DNA from: an uncultured Atopobium sp.
Lineage (GTDB): Bacteria > Actinomycetota > Coriobacteriia > Coriobacteriales > Atopobiaceae
Direction: 5' to 3'
Length of the DNA: 5,120 nt
Assembly: GCA_916720465.1 (NCBI GenBank)
Contig: CAKARF010000069.1
Location: 1 to 5,120, forward strand
Shown: one piece after another, positions 4,370 to 5,120 of the stretch
Layout: each line of letters opens with the position of its first letter
How positions within the stretch are numbered: the first letter of the stretch is position 1
Notes under the pieces: generated by a model
The model's database searches: none
What the model was told of the DNA's origin: nothing
Seen by the model: the letters and a program-made list of their open reading frames with translations, nothing else
Made by a program: the position numbers and the translations under genes

Positions 4370-5120
4370 ATGACCAAGATTGAGCAGCTTAAAGACTGGA
4401 TTCAGTCGTCAGATAACATAGTCTTCTTTGGTGGCGCAGGTGTGTCAACGGAAAGCGGTATTCCTGATTTTAGGGGTACTAACGGTCTGTATCGCCAGGG
4501 CGGCATCAAGGTAGAAAACATGACCATTGGCCTGGGCCAAGACGGCTATGACATGGGAAAAGAAGCCTACGACCTGGGAAATGGTGTAACGGTCGACCCC
4601 GACAACGAGGAGTCTTTTGCCTACAGCAAGGCGCCAGACTTTACGCTTGAAGAGATCTTCTCGCTCGATGTGTTTTTAGATTACCCCGCAGCGTATTACA
4701 CGTATTTTAGAAACTCTCATCATTTGGGGGAGGCTCAGCCAAACATTGCTCACAAGTGGCTGGCAGACTTGGAAGCTGCGGGAAAGTTGCGCGCGGTGGT
4801 GACGCAAAACATCGACGGACTGCATCAAGCTGCTGGTAGTAAGCGTGTGTTTGAGCTCCATGGCAACGAGACGCGTTTTTATTGTCCAGAGTGCGGCCAC
4901 ACCTACACGCTTGATCAGATTGAAGAGCAGTCGTCTGTGGTGCCGCTCTGTCAATGTGGCGCAGTTATTAGGCCTGATATCGTCTTTTACGGAGAGGGCC
5001 TTGATATGGACACGGTCTACGGCGCGCTGAATGCTATCTCTCAAGCGGAGGTCCTTGTGGTTGCAGGAAGTTCGCTGGTAGTGCAGCCTGCCGCCGGTCT
5101 TCTCGACTACTACGAGGGCA
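4370..5120 (+). CDS. Sir2-family NAD-dependent protein deacylase (sirtuin), 3' end beyond window, with an insertion
   Basis: The frame stays open for 250 codons to the window edge, so the C-terminus is missing. Sirtuins use NAD+ to remove acyl groups from protein lysines, releasing nicotinamide and O-acyl-ADP-ribose. GGAGVSTESGIPDFRGTNGLY (21-41) is the NAD-binding motif. TQNIDGLH (145-152) and the catalytic His164 in FELHGN follow. Four zinc cysteines are present (Cys172, Cys175, Cys194, Cys196), then RPDIVFYGE (201-209) and AGSSLVVQPAA (232-242). All catalytic features are intact. Between Tyr41 and the helix TLEEIFSLDVF (92-102) there are about 35-45 more residues than in ordinary bacterial sirtuins, acidic and glycine-rich, with a repeat YDMGK/YDLGN. 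The Shine-Dalgarno GAGG (4360-4363) lies 6 bases before the ATG. The start is only 16 bases after an intrinsic terminator, so expression depends on read-through or an upstream promoter. Confidence 0.93.
   Translation, partial: MTKIEQLKDWIQSSDNIVFFGGAGVSTESGIPDFRGTNGLYRQGGIKVENMTIGLGQDGYDMGKEAYDLGNGVTVDPDNEESFAYSKAPDFTLEEIFSLDVFLDYPAAYYTYFRNSHHLGEAQPNIAHKWLADLEAAGKLRAVVTQNIDGLHQAAGSKRVFELHGNETRFYCPECGHTYTLDQIEEQSSVVPLCQCGAVIRPDIVFYGEGLDMDTVYGALNAISQAEVLVVAGSSLVVQPAAGLLDYYEG
4544..4585 (+). repeat. Diverged 21-base tandem repeat inside the sirtuin insertion
   Basis: Two adjacent 21-base units (4544-4564 and 4565-4585) agree at about 15 of 21 positions and encode GYDMGKE and AYDLGNG. They lie within the extra segment of the sirtuin. 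A short tandem duplication during growth of the insertion would explain this, but chance similarity cannot be excluded. Confidence 0.4.

Noticed and set aside
4676..5044. A 122-codon open frame on the minus strand inside the sirtuin gene
   Set aside because: The plus-strand frame encodes all the sirtuin motifs here; the opposite frame shows no recognisable protein features.
1..5120. CRISPR arrays, tRNA genes, IS ends, phage or defence genes
   Set aside because: I found no regularly spaced repeats, cloverleaf-like sequence, transposase or paired terminal inverted repeats; all five genes look like housekeeping or metabolic genes.

Overview
The window looks like chromosomal sequence from a moderate-GC, host-associated bacterium. 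Protein style, codon choice and gene content suggest the Actinomycetota class Coriobacteriia, perhaps an Atopobium/Lancefieldella/Olsenella relative. That placement is an impression from the proteins, not a search result. No phage, IS, CRISPR, tRNA or rRNA sequence is visible.

Layout: two gene groups face away from each other across a 280-base intergenic region (1490-1769). On the minus strand, a yfbR-like HD-domain 5'-deoxynucleotidase gene (872-1489) is followed 37 bases later by a divergent TrmB-type tRNA (guanine-N7) methyltransferase gene (7-834, TTG start). The two probably form one operon. On the plus strand come a highly codon-biased metal-dependent amidohydrolase (1770-3017) with a strong terminator, a COG0523/CobW-family GTPase with the CxCC metal motif (3143-4288) with its own terminator, and a sirtuin (4370 to the window edge, cut off).

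How they fit together: the minus-strand pair handles nucleotides and tRNA modification (dNMP dephosphorylation and m7G46 methylation). The three plus-strand products are all linked to metals: a probable Zn-dependent amidohydrolase, a putative metallochaperone GTPase, and an NAD-dependent deacylase with a Cys4 zinc site. Terminators separate the three, so they are neighbours rather than one simple operon; a metal-delivery link is only an inference.

No clearly new multi-gene system is present. The points most worth a second look are: (i) a TrmB homologue whose signature motif has lost its conserved Asp and Trp and which carries a basic C-terminal extension; (ii) a sirtuin with about 40 extra residues, including a small internal repeat, just after the NAD-binding motif; (iii) a structured 5' leader of three consecutive hairpins before the amidohydrolase, matching no RNA class I recognise; (iv) a dyad placed between two candidate divergent promoters; and (v) a sirtuin start codon only 16 bases after an intrinsic terminator.
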